In this document: positions 8,699-20,087 of the stretch, in pieces
Layout of the letters: each line of letters starts with the position of its first letter
How positions within the stretch are numbered: position 1 is the stretch's first letter
NCBI GenBank assembly: GCA_034698045.1
Contig: JAQGAU010000588.1
Location: 1 to 25,991, forward strand
Source of the DNA: Paramacrobiotus richtersi
Taxonomy: Eukaryota; Tardigrada; Eutardigrada; Parachela; Macrobiotidae
DNA length: 25,991 bases
Direction of reading: 5' to 3'
The notes under the pieces: generated by a model
What the model was told of the DNA's origin: nothing
Seen by the model: the letters and a program-made list of their open reading frames with translations, nothing else
Database searches by the model: none
Made by a program: the position numbers and the translations under genes

Positions 8699-9409
8699 TC
8701 ACTTCTCGTTTTCCAAAGCTTCTAGACGTACGGTGAGCTGTTTGATGATCGTGTCTTGGGCGCTGATCTTCCCGCTGAGCAGAACGATGGTGGTGTCTTG
8801 GGCGCTGATTTCCCCGCTGAGCTGATCGATGGTCCCGCTGAGCTGATCGATGGTCCCGTTGAGCTGGACGATGGTCGCGTCTTGGGTGCTAATTTTCCCG
8901 CTAAGCTGGTTGATGGTCGAGGCTTGGGTGCTGATTTTCCCGCTCAGCTGGACGATGGTCGTGTCTTGGGCGCTGATGTTCTCGTTGAGCTGGACGATGG
9001 TCGAGTCCTGTGCGCTAATTTTTCCGCTGAGCTGGTCGATGGTTCCGTTGAGCTGAACGATGGTCGTGTCTTGGCCGCTGATTTTCCCTCTGAGCTGGTC
9101 GCTGGTCCCGTTGAGCTGGACGATGATCGTGCCTTGGGCGCGGACTTTCTCCTTCAGCAGCTCGGTAACAGTATCCTGGGAGATGACCTTCCTGTTCAGC
9201 ACCTCGATAATTGTGTCCTGGTCGCTAATCTTTTCGTTCAGCTGTTTGATGTTTTTTTCCTGTGTCTTGATGGTGTTGCCCTGCGTTCCAATTGTGCTCT
9301 TCAAGTCCGCGATATCCTGCTGATGCTTGCCGCTGCTGCCCTTCAACGACTCGATGCTGCCGCCCTGCTTTGCCGTGACATTCTCCATTCGATCCTTAAA
9401 CTTGACGGC
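8699..9409 (-). CDS. Coiled-coil repeat protein, exon 2 (last)
   Basis: This exon joins in phase 0 to exon 1 through an intron bounded by GTAAAT and CTGTAG, and ends in TGA. It encodes residues 126-361. After a lead-in (about residues 126-182) comes a repeat array at residues 183-350. It has ten 14-residue units of the type GKISAQDTTIVQL plus a linking residue, and four 7-residue half-units of the type NGTIDQL. The inserted half-units keep the heptad phase throughout. Ile occupies one core position of each heptad, while the other alternates Gln and Leu, the pattern of a long parallel coiled coil with a buried Gln every second heptad. The exon ends with a Leu/Glu-rich cap (VRLEALENEK). No enzyme motif, signal peptide or membrane segment is seen in it. 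Function is unknown; a structural or scaffolding role is inference. The near-identical 42-bp units show the array grew by tandem duplication. Confidence 0.82.
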   Translation of the reverse strand, partial: AVKFKDRMENVTAKQGGSIESLKGSSGKHQQDIADLKSTIGTQGNTIKTQEKNIKQLNEKISDQDTIIEVLNRKVISQDTVTELLKEKVRAQGTIIVQLNGTSDQLRGKISGQDTTIVQLNGTIDQLSGKISAQDSTIVQLNENISAQDTTIVQLSGKISTQASTINQLSGKISTQDATIVQLNGTIDQLSGTIDQLSGEISAQDTTIVLLSGKISAQDTIIKQLTVRLEALENEK

Positions 9410-9499
9410 CTACAGAAAAGAATTACCATTAAAATAAGGAAGGCCACTCAATACAACTGCAGAAAAAAATAAACAAGAAAAATCGAAATAAGCATTTAC
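9410..9499 (-). other. Intron of the coiled-coil gene (90 bp)
   Basis: On the minus strand it starts GTAAATGC after GAGGAG and ends TTTTCTGTAG before GCCGTCAAG. Both borders are canonical and removal keeps the reading frame (phase 0). Confidence 0.85.
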
Positions 9500-9874
9500 C
9501 TCCTCGACCAACTGGTCATGGGCAAATTCCACTTTGGCTATGCTCTCGAGGATGGGCGTCGCCGCTTCCTTTACCAAATCCTCCGCATCACCCCAATCAA
9601 GTGGCTCGCCTGATACGTCGCCCTGATCTTGCAGAGTTTCTTCGTCCTGTGGAGTGCGTAGGACGCCACGAACGGAATCCCGAAGACCATTTAAACGCCT
9701 GCGCAGAAACTGACCCAACCGTCGAACCCGTCCCAACCCGCGTCGTTGGTGAGCACCTGTGCTTGTGGCGGACTGGTGAGCATCCGCGGTCGTGCCTGAC
9801 GGGTGAGACGCTACACTCATGTCGGACGTTGGGGTCATGTAGGCCGATGGGCTGAACACGTTTGCGGTGGACAT
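9500..9874 (-). CDS. Coiled-coil repeat protein, exon 1
   Basis: The start is the ATG at 9872-9874 (MSTANVFSPSAYMTPTSDMS). The frame stays open for a few codons upstream without another Met, and TTATAG lies two bases before the ATG, so the start could follow a 5' untranslated intron. The exon encodes residues 1-125. The first 40 or so are Ser/Thr/Ala/His-rich and probably disordered. Then comes a basic stretch (RRGLGRVRRLGQFLRRRLNG, residues about 44-63), and then an acidic helix-prone region (DWGDAEDLVKEAATPILESI) that leads into the coiled coil of exon 2. The basic stretch could bind a membrane surface or nucleic acid; this is inference. The full protein is 361 residues. I do not recognise it as a named family. 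Confidence 0.8.
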
Positions 9875-12800
9875 GGCTATAACAAACAACTAACGAAATA
9901 TCTGCTAAACATAACTAGCTTCATTGTAGAAAATCTGGCACAAAATACTAATAAACTAGTTAGTTTATTTTAATATGTTATGTCGGTACTACTACTATAA
10001 TAAGTCTGAAGAAAGACCGATATTTCTTCGAAATACGCACTGTGATAACGTCTCTAACTATGCATTTTGAACAACGGTCAGATGCAGATTTTAACCGGAA
10101 TGCGCTACTGCTAATCGCAGACATCAAATCTGCAGTATAATTACATAATTGTGCTTTTGATTCTCATGTTTCGCAGTCAGCTAAGGACTCAATCAGAAAA
10201 CGCCAGAGCGCTCAGATTCATATTATGCTAAGTTATGGTAGTGTTACCTTATCAGTTGTTTTTGTATAGAGGTCCTGAAGAATGTAAGCAACGTGCCAGC
10301 TGTTTCCGGTCAATGAATCTGCAAATCCCAAATAAAACTTTACAACAGCGATAACGATCAATACATACATCATAATTATATGCCTTATGATTACTCTGTT
10401 AGTACAGATAATGGTATATGCAGTATTTGCTTCAGTTAACGGCGAAATAATTCATATATTAACTACTATCATTTAACTATCAGAGCTACCGGCACAGGAA
10501 TATTACGTACTGGCAACGACTTACTATATGAATAATAGATAATAATTCAGATATAGCAAGTTCCTGGTACTGGGTATGATCTTTTTCTATTAAAGCTGTT
10601 TGCAGCTTATATAATTACTGTTGCTCATATCATATAATATGTGATAAGTGTTACGTAAGGTATGCTCAAGCAACGGACGTCTGCTTAGCGTCGGTAGAAG
10701 TTTATTTTACAACTCAGATTTGTTTATGTCAGATTCCGGAATACTCATATTAAATCGTGATATGAGTGCCTGTTAATGTTACCGATAGGAATCGATAGTG
10801 TTTCGCTCAAATGAGGGCTGTTTCTTCTGTTTATGAGTTCTTAGAAAAGAAAATTATACTGATTTTATAGTTTGTAATTAGTTCTTTAAAGAAATCTTCC
10901 GCTGGCAATGCATACGATTCGTCACAAATAAAAAGGAAAACTCCGCGGTCTACTCATAAAATAATAACGGCATTTCAAATCCATGTTAATCAAACCAAGA
11001 GAGCCAAACGCATGAAGGATATTAAATTGGAAGATTGTTAAATAAAACCGCAACTGACAGTACATGCAGTACGAGCGATAAGAACATCGCAGGCGTAAAA
11101 AGTGAAACACTTGAATAGTGAACTGTTTTCGTATAGATTACTGCTTCGAGCTTCAAGCTGGTTTACATTTATCGAGAGTGCTACGTTTTCACTACTGGTG
11201 CGTTGTTGTTGAACTAAATATTTTCGGGTATTATGCAGATCATCATACTCAATCATCCACTATTATTGTATATAAAAAGTTTTAAAATCTGCTATAGAAG
11301 CTAATGTCCGCAGTTAGCAGTACCAGATGTCGAAAGACTGACCGTAGTAGTAATACAGAAAGAAATAAACGAATATGAATCGCAACATGGTGTGCCTTGT
11401 ACTTCTATCTTATACGACGTTTAAACGTTCGTTAACTATGGGCAATAAGTGGTGGAAAGGCCGAGTTATTACAATTTTTAGCTTAATGGGATTTGGGACA
11501 TACAATGCAGCTAAAGCTAGAACCGTAATTCGAGCACTACTGCTAAGAGTCCTAACACTGTAGTTTACAACCACATCTTGGCACGAATCTTCGCGAACCA
11601 CACAGCTTCGTGTTTGTCCACACAAACTAAACGGCAATCGGACAACCCAGTTCACAAAATGCAAAGTTCTGCGCATTGAAATTTAAAGTTGACAGTAACA
11701 GATTGTTGCCGTAGTTAGTTAGGTCTTGTCTCGATCGTATTTTCAGTTGCTTCGATCATTAGTTGAGAAAAGAGCTACTTATATTATATATCGACAGATA
11801 TCATGCGACCAACGGCTTATCGAGGCCACTTGCCCGTTTTTCAACCTTCCATAACTTTTTACTGATAATACATAGAATTGCGACACATACATATAATACA
11901 TATGATGCGACAAAACTCCTGAACATCGGACGACAAAATTTTTTGCAAACAAGCTGTTTACAGAGCTACATAAACAAGCTTGGCCCTATCATCCTCATAC
12001 GGCTGCTTGGGTGACTTACGCGTCTTGCATACAAATAAATAATTGCAATAATTGCAACAATAACAAATAATTGCATACGCGTCTTCGATATCCTAAAATA
12101 CAGTACTTAGTAAGTTTAATCGTTAGTGTACTGTTATCACACAGTTGTCAATTGCGAAGCATGGTTATCACATCCACCATAACACAGCTCTCGGATGCGT
12201 ACGTGGTCTCATTAAAAAAAGCATATGTCAATATTTTGAAAATATTTTTTGACATGCCTTATCAGAGCAAATTTCGTGGCGAAGTAATACGAAAGAGCTT
12301 TCGCATCTGACCAGTGATATACGAATGATATTCACATCATGAAATCATGCACATCTTAATTAACAAAACAGGATTTCGTAAACTCAGCTTACTGACATAA
12401 TTGAAATCATAATTGTTTGGGCGAATAAAGAAGCGACAGTTCTGCATTAATCCTAAGATGCAACAACAGTAAAGAAGCAGCATTGTGCAAACATGTTCCA
12501 TAATCCGTGCAGTTACTTAAAGTGACAGATGCGCAACTGGTTATATCGGCCACTCAAACAACTTCTGACTTAAAAAAGAATCCCATCTAATCTACAACCT
12601 CTCCTGGATGCCTCTGCAACGTTTTTTAAACAAGGTACATGGCTTATGATTATGCACTGTGCTGCAGCTACTGGCTGATTTCTTGGTACATTGCATGCGT
12701 ACTGTTCGCGTATGCGATTAGGTTCAGATTCCGTTCGTTTTACCTATCGTTTCGTTAGACAGATTAAGGAAAGTTTACACCATGTAGGTTTTTTAAAACA

Positions 12801-13713
12801 AAATTCTGAGACTTAAGAGAAACGTTTTCTTTATAAAGCTGCTATTACTGCATACAGGGCAGAAGTCAGCTTTGCGCTTCACAGTGAAAAAGCTTTTACG
12901 TCAAAGCATCTTCTGACTGTGACCTTGTGATGATTACAGATGTAACTTCGTAGAAAATCAGCTAGATTCCATACACACTATTAACAGTAGTAATAATTTT
13001 ATATTAAAAGTGTAAGCAAACGCTGCTTATTAGTTCCCTGTACTTCGATCAGCCTATGACGTCAGTCACGCCACCTCATTACCAACAGCCCGGCTGTGTT
13101 CCTATCAGACGTCGGACTAACGTAAAATTGCAGAAGCCACATACATTTTGAAGGACTAAATCTCCTGCCACTTCACTCAGAAGAAAAACCTTAGTAAAAA
13201 CATCAACAACAAATTCAAAAAGGAATAAACAAACGCACTACTGCGAAGCCATGAAAGTACCACAAACCGTGGGGACCTGCCAGCGAGCTACGTATACAGA
13301 GCTGTCCTATTCAGAATAACGAAACATCCTAACCAAATCGCAAAATAAAACAGAATGAGCCATTGATCTTTAGAATTTCAGCAATGAAATTATTGAAATC
13401 TCGCATTTCACAATGTGTAAGACAACAGATTCACAGAAAAGGTCACTACGAGTCCGACACTTTCAGGGAAGGATTTCATCATTATTCGTTCAAACTGATA
13501 AAACAGTAAAACAGTGCTTAATTAATTCGCGCTGTTGATCAGACTAATTTTACAACAGTTCAGATTCGTAATTTACGAAATAGACGAAGGACTTACTGTA
13601 AGGGTACGTTATGACGGAGTCAGGTAAGGATCAGTAATCAACGTTTCCGAACTCTGCAATACAAGAAAACCAAGTGAATCTTTTATGATGATTACAGATT
13701 AAATTAAAATAAA
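9875..13713. other. Long gene-poor AT-rich stretch
   Basis: No gene is supported over these 3.8 kb. Frames at 11375-11563 and 12071-12310 (plus) and 11038-11256 and 11410-11676 (minus) are short, lack motifs and overlap one another on opposite strands. The right-hand part of 9875-10200 is upstream of the coiled-coil gene and should hold its promoter, but I see no clear TATA box or initiator to place. A small imperfect repeat lies at 12017-12085. Non-coding RNAs cannot be excluded by eye. Confidence 0.45.
12017..12085. repeat. Short imperfect direct repeat
   Basis: The word tacgcgtctt occurs at 12017-12026 and 12076-12085. Between them lies a low-complexity run of ataattgca and acaataa words. 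It looks like a simple local duplication. Confidence 0.6.
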
Positions 13714-14352
13714 ATGTTATCAAAATATACTTACAGCACAGGATACTGGTTAGTTAAATTGCGAAACACTAATCGTTTTCTATATAAAGGAAATTTTGAC
13801 ACGATCTTAATGCTCAAATGTGTTGCTACGAATGACTGCGAAGAAATCTACACAAGTGAATTTCGGTGCCTTCCGGAGCCTTCCGATCGACGAGACGAGC
13901 AAGGAAACGATTTCGTCAGTTCTGGAATGTAGGCGTGGTTCTATAGCTGCCTGACAGATTTGCCAATCATGCTGAGCGTTCGCCCCGAGGAAGGCGTAGT
14001 CTCTGGGGCACCTGATCAAAAACCGGCCAATCACAACTATCCAAATGAGCGGCCGAATCGAAACATGTGCCAGACGATGGAATACACGCAGGCGGCGCAG
14101 CGCAGCAGCGATGTGCAAATGAAGGTTTTCTTTGCCCGATTCTTGCAAATGAGTGGTACCTGGACAGCAACGGTTCTGTTTACGACTTGCAGACTTGGCG
14201 CGATTGTCCGACAGCTGAAAAGGGCAACGTGGCTTTGCCTAATCGAAAGCGTGTTTCCCAAAAATGTACACCAAAATTTAATTGTTGATTTACTTGTTAG
14301 CCTTAAATGTGGCATGTTTCAGAAGAGTGGAAGTTTCCACAGTTTGCCTTGA
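13714..14352 (+). CDS. Possible Cys-containing exon remnant(s), unknown
   Basis: This stretch is richer in GC than its surroundings. One plus frame is open from 13714 to 14352 except for a single TAG at 13930-13932. It includes LKCVATNDCEEIYTSEFRC, then after the TAG VRPEEGVVSGAPDQKP and NHNYPNERPNRN. From about 14045 a second frame (ending at TGA 14286-14288) looks more protein-like: QRCANEGFLCPILANEWYLD, then DLQTWRDCPTAEKG and a Cys-terminated end (KCTPKFNC). Together they could be a small secreted Cys-containing protein with a frameshift and a stop, in other words a decayed gene, or two exons whose junction I cannot see. A 113-codon minus-strand frame overlaps it (13807-14148). I recognise no family. 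Confidence 0.3.
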
Positions 14353-15206
14353 CAAGAGTATGTTATAATAATTGTTATTCAGTTGATGTCTAAGCTATCT
14401 TAATATTGGAGATTTTCATCGCACAAAAGCAAGCAAATTCTTTGCATTTTCATCGACCTGAAAACAGTACTGCCAGTAGTTTCATATTTTCAGTAGTAAT
14501 ACTGTCGTTAATTTCAAAAATTATTACAGAAAACGGCAAACTGTTTGCTTAGTATAGAGCGCCACGAAAACATGTAGATATATATACTTCCTCTAGAAGT
14601 GTGATCACAATTCACAAGTACTTTTTATTGCTTCCGCCCGCTATTAGCAGCGTTAGAATTCAGATATCGCTTTTTCAAAAGACGATCCAGCGCTTCATAT
14701 AATATTTGCAAGAATTACGGCTAGACAGTCTAGTCTTGCAGTTGCCACAACCACGATATGGGTAATCACATAAAGTGAGAATGAATGAGACAAACGATGA
14801 ATGAGTGAATGAGATGTCACTGCTTCATTGATCATTCTTTTGCGCTTAAAATTCCCACCGAGCTGATAAAACTGTAGAAGCGTGTCCCTACGTGAGGACA
14901 AAACACTTAAATACCCATTGACTAATTAGTATTCATGTTATTGTCCGGATTAACCGTTTTGACTCGTAAATGTCCGAAGTATCGCGTTACGCAGACAAAC
15001 GCTGTGTATATACAGAAAATTAATTAGTACGAGTAGTCTTTGTTTGCATCAAATAACTTGATTTGTTAACTACCAAGCAAAGAGACCGTACTCGATGTGG
15101 TTTAATAATCAGTTATTTACTTTTTTATTTATTTTAATGTTTGGTATCACCTTGAACCGAATTATTAGAACACTTCGAAGTATCGATTACTTAATGCTAA
15201 GTAAAA
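14353..15206. other. Intergenic, nothing recognised
   Basis: AT-rich. A 68-codon minus-strand frame at 14695-14901 has no motif. The words aatgaatga and aatgagtgaatgaga near 14780-14810 form a small low-complexity tract. Confidence 0.35.
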
Positions 15207-15755
15207 TTATGTTCTCGACACTTTAGCCGATTTAGGCCAGGCTATATTAAAAATAATTCCGATAAACCAATAAATCAGTTGACCAGAGATCTTAAGTTCA
15301 TCTGCAAGTATACTGTAACCAGTATTAAACTGAATAGCCCCAATCGTAATTTGAAGAAAATAACAAATTAATGTGACAGTATAAAAACAGGGCGAAAACA
15401 GAGCCTTAACGCAGTTTGTAACAAGTACGGCTAGGAACAAGACGAGCTCGTCTCTAAAACATTTGCCCCCGGGAACGTCGATTGCATACGTATACAGCAT
15501 ACTCCAAACTAGAATCTGGATCTGAGCCATAAAACAAATCCAGTTTTCTTTTAGGTTAGCTTGCAAGTGTACAAAAACATCAGCAAAACAGAACTGGTAA
15601 CAAATGCAAAACAAAAGTACACTAAACTAATGGTTGCTACTGACTGTTCAGCGCAATTTTCCAATATTATAATTAATAATAGATCTACATGCACAGATAG
15701 CGGAACTTTGCGGTAATTGACTGTAATTTGTTAAGATATAAGTCCGTAATTTCAC
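15207..15755 (-). pseudogene. Possible multi-pass membrane protein, frame-disrupted, unknown
   Basis: Two overlapping minus-strand frames are both strongly hydrophobic. The first (about 15755-15550) follows a plausible acceptor (ATTACAG) and reads YRKVPLSVHVDLLLIIILEN, later SLVYFCFAFVTSSVLLMFLY. It ends in a stop after TCKLT, with no donor there. The second (open to TAA 15207-15209) continues in another frame with QIQILVWSMLYTYAIDV, ELVLFLAVLVTNCVKALF, FYTVTLICYFLQITIGAIQF and ISGQLIYWFIGIIFNIAW. Together they suggest four to six membrane helices of a receptor-like protein interrupted by a frameshift near 15560. A distant relation to invertebrate seven-helix chemoreceptors crossed my mind, but no diagnostic motif supports it. 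Confidence 0.35.
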
Positions 15756-16122
15756 ACCTGTTGATCCATGCAGCGCGCGTGTAGAAGCGGCACAGGCGGA
15801 TGCTCGGCACGGCTTCATATGACAACCCATTCTGGCCACCGCCGGACTGTACAATGTCCAGTTTAATACAATATAAAGTCGCAAGACTCATCTTCTTTTT
15901 GGTAGTTCATGATCCCAATACATTGAAAAATCCACAGGAAAAAATAGATAATCCCTTTGATATAGCAATATCCAGCAGTACACATACAACGGGAGAACAG
16001 TTATTAATTATTATGAATCAAAAAGGATCAGTCTGTACACAAACTGAAAAACTGCGCAATAATGTTCATATTATTACAGCAAATAGAAAATGCGCTTGAA
16101 GTTACACCGTCTAAAATTATTA
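15756..16122. other. Spacer before duplication copy B
   Basis: Short overlapping frames exist on both strands (15685-15891 minus, 15800-16099 plus), but none has a motif or splice support. Homology with copy A begins at its right end. Confidence 0.35.
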
Positions 16123-16425
16123 TTAAGGCCAAGAGTGTGAAAATTTCGCTTAGCACATCGCGATCGAGCGGTTGCTGCATGCAGGGGAAACAAAGTAATC
16201 CAGAAATATGACTCAGGTTTGAGAATGGCGCTTTCTCGTGTCAGTTTCACTCTGCCGGAAACTGTGCCTACTATGGGAAAAAAAGCGTCTGCAATGCAAG
16301 CTTACAAAAACACAAGATAAGGAAAGAATGCGCTTTGTTTATCACATCATTCCAAATGCACGCACAGAAACGAACCAGACCGCTGCAGCTAGAAGGTCAG
16401 GGTTTACTGCCGAATTCCTCCACGT

Positions 16426-16683
16426 ACTGTATACCAGTGGTTAAGGATAGTTGAATGAGTTTTATGTTTGTCTGCTGTTCGCTGAGAGTGCCGTGGTCTG
16501 ACGTTGTTTCAGAGACTTCCGGTGGAAATCTGCAATTAGCGCAGTTACGATTATGGATGTTCAATAGCTTTTTCGCGCTTTTAGTAATAGCTAGGTCCAG
16601 ATCGAATTTTTCATGCGCACAGGCAATATTCTCCTTTTCTTTTTATGGACAACATCTTTTTGTCTTTTTTGTTGTTATTATTA
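16426..16683. other. About 258-bp segment present only in copy B
   Basis: In copy A the flanks cctccacgt and atgacgcacc are joined through a 10-bp repeat of the left flank (tcctccacgt). In copy B this segment lies between them. It holds an 88-codon plus-strand frame (16455-16721) that runs past the segment edge and is probably not coding. Confidence 0.75.
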
Positions 16684-18988
16684 TGACGCACCATCTGTAC
16701 TGTAGCAACAATCCGTCATAAAATATAAGTCAGGTTAAAAATTTCATTTGGAAAAACTATGCAGAATTCGAAGGCAGTGATAGATTAGAAACAAAATAGT
16801 TGTTTTTCACAGCTTCTAATTTCCGTTTGGTCTTGATCTGCATTTTCGAGTTTGCGCCTACGGAGCACGTATAGCTAGGGTCACTGCAGTATTACTAGTG
16901 TCATAACCATGCAAGTTGTCGGCTGCTTATATGTCTAATATCATGTGTCAGTACATTTTCCAGTGTCGTTAACCTTAATTTTCGTAACTAAATGCGAGAT
17001 TGTTGCAAAATAACGAAGTCCAGTGTTACAATTTGTGGATCCCACATTACTGTACTTAAGGAGATTTTGTGTACTGTATTCCCCCACAGGACCCCCAGTA
17101 CACATTTTTCCCAAAACACCAGTTTCAGAATGTCGGACATTTCTGTGCTTAAGCTTGGTGTATAGTAATTGGCGATGCACACGAATTTATTCGAAGTCTG
17201 CCGCAAGATAATCCTATACTTTCTGTTGCCGGCTTGCATCGACCACATGTTTCCGATACCAAGTTGGGAACATCACTGGTCCCAGTATGACAGGTTAACG
17301 CGTACGATATATAATATTTTGGCCGACCGACTGGACTTTGGACAACAACATAAGACCATTTGCTAGTTTTTTTCGGCAGTGAGTTTGCTAATAATAGGAC
17401 AACACGGCCGGCTGGGCGGCCGGAGCGGCTCACATACACACGGGGAAAAAATGCCAGCACATGTGGCGAGAAGTCACTGGCCAGTGGTCAGGCGGCCGCA
17501 TTTTGTAGATCATGCGCTGAAAGATGCAGCGGCCGTGACTGGTCATCGTTTGGCCAACTGAAACACGGCACGAGTCTACTAATAAGCAGACCTTTCAGCA
17601 AGCAAAAAGTGTGGCTTGTGTTTGAGCGTTTCTCCTTTCTCACTGTTTTGTGTGGTTTGTGGTATTAGAAAATTGGAGGGCAAAAGTGACAGTTATAAGT
17701 AGATATTATTAATAAATAAGTATTATTAGTTAGCCCATGTACGTACAGTCTTATGAGCGAAATATATGTATGCGTTACTAATTAGTAAATTTATTATGTC
17801 ATATTATTAGATTTATTGCATAATGAGAAAACTCGTATAAGTTATGCAGATTAAGCATTTGTTCGTCCGCATATATATAGCTGGTCACTGCATACCGTAC
17901 CGGTCCGTACGGCGTATGACACCAGCCATTGCGCTGAGAAATAATAGCCAATGTCCATGGGCTTCAGTCGCAACCATTGTCGTTGCCGTTCATTTTGTGC
18001 GATGTCCGTATGACATTTCACGTATGTTACATAACAAGAAGTAAGGAACGAGTATTTTAATGCTTCCGAGAAGATGCAGGTACTTAATTAATTATGCACT
18101 CTCCCAAATTTAGTCGAACCCTGAGCCGGACGGTATCGGGACCGATTAATCTGTCGGTATGCATTCGAACAAATATTTTTTATCATAGAATTGATCATAA
18201 TACCGGGAGCAGTCCCGGGACTGTGAAAACTCTCGAACCGCAATAGCTCAGCGTGATCCGGTGCTATTTTCAGATAGCCCATAACGCAAAACGGTGCCAC
18301 TGATTACTTAATTTTTTTGGAAAGTTCTCTGCGTTTCAGCCGGAAAGAAACACCGATTTTCCCCTTCTTTACCGGCAAAAACAGCAAATGTACAAAAATA
18401 TCCACTAAATTACTGGATCTGTTGCTAAGAAAACAATTTATCTTAACCGCACACATAATAAACTATACTGTCTACACAATAATTATAACCGTTAAACTTT
18501 TGGAAAGCACAGAACATTCGCGGATTACTAGAACCAGAAACCTTATTCAGGAAATGCAGGCCGACATAAAAACGACGAATCAGACAATGAAACATAATGA
18601 TTTGTTAATCACAAAACTGAAATAAATCTGGAGCTAACTTCATTGAGTTCATTCATTTATTCAGTGCTTCAGTCAATCGATACAGTGGCGAACGCAACGA
18701 AACGATTTCTGACCCAGCTTTCGCAACCACCGATCGAAGCGAAACTCTCAAAAGGTCACCTAGACACTTTTGCCGGAGCTCAGAAGATCGTCGATTAAAT
18801 TCGGAATTGGGAATTCTCCGGCTAAGATAGACCGAAGAAGAAAAAGAAAAGATAAAAAAAGATCAACAATTTCATCCATTGAATTTTGCCGAGTGATACC
18901 ACATTGTTCTGCGTGAACGGGGTGAACAAAACGAGTCATCCGAGAATTTTATGGCGCTCGGGCACAATCGTCCAGATCAGCCGGTTAG

Positions 18989-19053
18989 CAAGGGTGATTC
19001 ACCAGCGGCGGCCAAGGGTGATTCACCAACAGTTGGCGGGAGTCCCGCCAACT
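18989..19053. repeat. 24-bp tandem repeat plus 23-bp palindrome
   Basis: The 16-bp word caagggtgattcacca occurs at 18989-19004 and 19013-19028, a 24-bp period. Directly after it, 19031-19053 is a perfect inverted repeat with 11-bp arms (agttggcggga and its complement) around one base. Confidence 0.85.
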
Positions 19054-20050
19054 TCTCAGCGGTGACATGGTTCTGTTCACAGATTTGTAATGTGAACAAA
19101 ATGGATCGTGAATTCCGAAGTTTTCGCGATGACGATTGATGATAGCCGGAAAGATAAAATCTGTTTCGAACGGAAGAAACGTAAACAAACTGAGCGTACC
19201 GAACATAGCCGACCGGAAGCGTGAAGTAGAAATACATGTAATATCAGCAAGCTGACTGTTTCGCTCCGGAGGAGTCGTCTGACTTGACGCAGGACAAAGC
19301 ACTCGTACCGTACGTTCGACCGAAGCAAAAGTAATGCTCAAACACTAAATTTTGGCGGGAATTATGTTCTCGACCAGCTGTTATGCAACCAGTACCCCAG
19401 TGGAACCAATGACACAAATAATTAAGAAATCCGCATTATAAGTACTTAAAATTGGACTTGGTGTTCCCAAACAAGAGATTCGCATCCGTCGATCAAACCG
19501 AAGGATGGAACCGGCAGCCAGAGCTGAGCAAAGTGGTACAAAATCAATGATCAATGCCCAAAATCAGCAAACAAGTAAATTAAACTGAAAGCCTCAAAAA
19601 CGAAATAAGATGTCTGACCTCGCGTTCGCAGCAGCCAATCAAACCTAAGAACCTTTTTGACCGGGAAAACCGTCCAAAGGACGAAAATCTGATCACCAGG
19701 AAAATATTTCCCATAATATAAAAGTCTTCAAATGACGCCTTTCGGTAGTAAAATCGCTGAATCAATCAATATGACCAAAATTATCCAGATAATGCTGACC
19801 AGTATGCTGGTCATCTGCTGACCAGTACGCGAAGAAAATAATGAGTCAGCCGAGGATTTGGCTCTCGGCAAAAGCGTCCAGATGATCTTTAGCTGCGTGT
19901 CGCTGGTGGGATGGGTTTAGTAAGTTTCTTACTGTCCAAGATTTACACCGGATGAAATTTTCACCTTCAAACTGTTTTACCGGTCACAATCGTTTCAAAT
20001 TAGCTTACACTTGGACAGTATGACTTCGAATCGATTATGAATGTAGATCT

Positions 20051-20087
20051 CAAGAAACCCTGAGGCGGCAGCCGAAGGTGTTTCTTG
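20051..20087. repeat. Small inverted repeat at the right edge of the copy-B-only segment
   Basis: caagaaac (20051-20058) and gtttcttg (20080-20087) are perfect complements, with further short pairing inside (cct...agg, ggc...gcc). It could form a stem-loop. Confidence 0.7.

Noticed and set aside
8756..9472. 238-codon plus-strand frame opposite the coiled-coil gene
   Set aside because: It is a mirror of the 42-bp coding repeat, which happens to lack stops in that frame. The minus strand has clean splice sites, a start and a heptad pattern; the plus frame has none of these and crosses the intron.
13807..14148. 113-codon minus-strand frame
   Set aside because: No Met-associated context, motif or splice support. 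It overlaps plus-strand frames that look more protein-like, though neither strand is proven.
18951..19139. Plus-strand frame with KGDSPxxx repeats as a possible retroelement gag
   Set aside because: Only 62 codons, no zinc knuckle, protease or polymerase motif, and no flanking long repeats.
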